Made by a program: the position numbers and the translations under genes
In this document: positions 62,705 through 64,000 of the stretch, in pieces
How positions within the stretch are numbered: the stretch's first letter is position 1
Layout: each line of letters opens with the position of its first letter
The notes under the pieces: model-generated
The model's input: the letters and a program-made list of their open reading frames with translations, nothing else
The model's database searches: none
What the model was told of the DNA's origin: nothing
Source of the DNA: Paracentrotus lividus
Taxonomy: Eukaryota; Echinodermata; Echinoidea; Camarodonta; Echinidae
Direction of reading: 5' to 3'
Assembly (NCBI GenBank): GCA_940671915.1
Contig: CALNVZ010003434.1
Coordinates: forward strand, 1,031,859 to 1,095,858
Length of the DNA stretch: 64,000 bases

Positions 62705-62852
62705 ACAGCCCGATAGTCCGCGGGTCCGATAGTCCGCGGGTCCGTTAGTCCGCGGGTCCGATAGTCCGCGGGGGGGGGGGGGGGGGTGATGCTTGTTACT
62801 CTGAAGGTTCGTTATTCCAAAAAATAGAATGAGGTTCGTTATTCCGAAAATG
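62705..62852. repeat. Inverted counterparts of the GGACCCGCGG and TTTTCGGAATAACG repeats
   Basis: GATAGTCCGCGGGTCC units (four), a G-run, TGATGCTTGTTACTCTGAAG, then GGTTCGTTATTCC units. The same order appears reversed at 59,990-60,172, where the spacer reads CTTCAGAGTAACAAACATCA. Confidence 0.9.
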
Positions 62853-63117
62853 AACTAGACCTTTTTATAGTAACAAAAAATGGTGTGGTAATTATAAAAT
62901 AATGGGATATTATGCTATAATAGTCTCAGCGGAGGACGGTCACCCGTGAATAACTTCCAGATACTTTTTTTTTTGGGGGGGAGGGGTGTCATTATTTAAC
63001 AGCTTCTGTTGTTAAATTTTGATTTTCGGATAATTTATTTCACAAACTTATCAACTAGATAATTGATTCTATAATTGTTTTCGTTTTTTAATGAAGAATT
63101 TATTTCCCGACGTTATC

Positions 63118-63429
63118 GATGGCGAATTCTTCCAAAAAAGAATAAGTTTCGTCTCTAAAATTGGGTCGTTATCACTCAATAACTAAATAATTAATTCCGC
63201 AATTTTATTCGTTCCGTATTTATTTATGAAAGAAATTATTTAAAACATTATCAGCGGAAATTAATATTATCGGAAGATTAACAAGTCGCCGCCGATAATG
63301 TTTCAAAAAAACTTATTCATGAAATAAAAACGGAGTGGATATAATTATGGAATTAGTTATTTAGTCAAGGGTGATAACGGCCCGTTTTTAAAAGCGGAAC
63401 TTATTCTTTATCGGAACAATTCGCCGCTA
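63118..63429. repeat. 312-bp imperfect hairpin, arms about 135 bases
   Basis: Arms 63,118-63,252 and 63,294-63,429 pair with mismatches: GGCGAATTCTTCC, AAAGAATAAGTTTCG, GGGTCGTTATCACTCAATAA and AAACATTATC on the left each have a reversed partner on the right. The loop is about 40 bases. No ORF. Confidence 0.8.
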
Positions 63430-63609
63430 ATACTTACACTACGTCGATAGGCGGGCGGATTAATTGCGGAATCAACAACTGAACAACAATGGTGATTCTA
63501 CCCTCCCCCTCCACCACCCATGCCCTTTCCATTTTCCCTACTTCGCCACAGATTATTTCAATTTCGGACTAACGAACCTTATTTCATTTTCGGAATAATT
63601 GTAAATCTC

Positions 63610-64000
63610 TTACTACCATATTTTTTTTACTTTCAGTTTTCTTGGTTTCGTTTGACAGTTAGATCAAGTAGAGCTCTAGAATAGCTAAAGTAATAAATAA
63701 AATTTCAAAATATTAACACCTGAAAATTGAAACAAAATTACTTTACATGTGTAATGTAATGGGGTAGGTTGTTACATCGACATGGGGTAGTTGTTGTAAC
63801 AGGCCTACCCATGGGTGATTTTACAATAATATCAACTGTAGCAAAGCCATAAGGCAGAATTACAGGGCATGGCTCAGGGGATAATAGTGACATACATGTT
63901 ACTATATTCACAAAACCTGACTTTCATGTGCCTTCAGTGTAAGAACTATTACAAATTTTAATTTTTGTCAAAAATTCACTTGGAACTGTAAAAATGGTTT
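63610..64000. mobile_element. Inverted partial copy of the TAGGGGAGACCGGGTATGGA element, runs off the window
   Basis: Reverse complement of about 61,908-62,310: AGAGCTCTAGAATAG, AATGGGGTAGGTTGTTACAT, CATAAGGCAGAATTACAGGG. The window ends inside it. Confidence 0.85.

Overview
The window is eukaryotic, AT-rich, intron-bearing and crowded with non-autonomous DNA transposons, LINE fragments and minisatellites. The combination of a smoothelin-type CH-domain gene, intron-poor TRIM genes with a C-terminal propeller-like region, and the repeat style suggests a marine invertebrate deuterostome, most likely a sea urchin or another echinoderm. That assignment is inference; nothing here names a species.

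Layout. (1) 1-8.5 kb: the last nine coding exons (1995-7022, + strand) of a smoothelin-like gene, with all splice phases compatible and a CH domain at the C-terminus, followed by an AT-rich 3' flank. (2) 9.05-10.02 kb: a complete 973-bp transposon with perfect 23-bp TIRs and TA flanks. (3) 12.77-14.74 kb: an intact single-exon TRIM-type gene (RING, B-box 1, B-box 2, coiled coil, beta-propeller-like C-terminus). Diverged inverted arms lie on either side of it (about 10.83-11.22 and 18.99-19.39 kb). (4) 20.3-25.1 kb: a cluster of MITE-like elements (Harbinger-like, piggyBac-like and unclassified), some nested. (5) 23.5-38.7 kb: repeated copies of the 5' flank and first codons of the TRIM gene. 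They are interrupted by an approximately 0.86-kb transposon and by a larger transposon whose arms are inverted minisatellites, and part of the array is an approximately 4.7-kb tandem duplication. (6) 38.7-40.68 kb: a second TRIM paralogue whose N-terminal half is frame-broken and whose C-terminal half is clean. (7) 40.87-50.5 kb: a foldback element, a 230-bp tandem repeat, LINE reverse-transcriptase fragments on both strands, and a transposon inserted into one LINE. (8) 50.9-55.0 kb: a 4-kb element built from a 'ggcgcccc...taagtttaaggtc' minisatellite with higher-order units. (9) 55.2-64.0 kb: a scaffold gap, LINE endonuclease remnants, inverted mariner-like MITEs, inverted minisatellite arms, a 20-bp-TIR element with a second inverted copy, and a large hairpin.

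Only three protein-coding loci of the host are supported: the smoothelin-like gene and the two TRIM paralogues. A major caveat is assembly quality. Between about 23.5 and 39.3 kb, copies of the same repeat differ by many single-base insertions, and a run of 25 Ns is present. This looks like gap filling with uncorrected long reads. The frameshifts in the second TRIM gene and the GC-rich ORFs near 24.3 kb are therefore more likely artefacts than biology.
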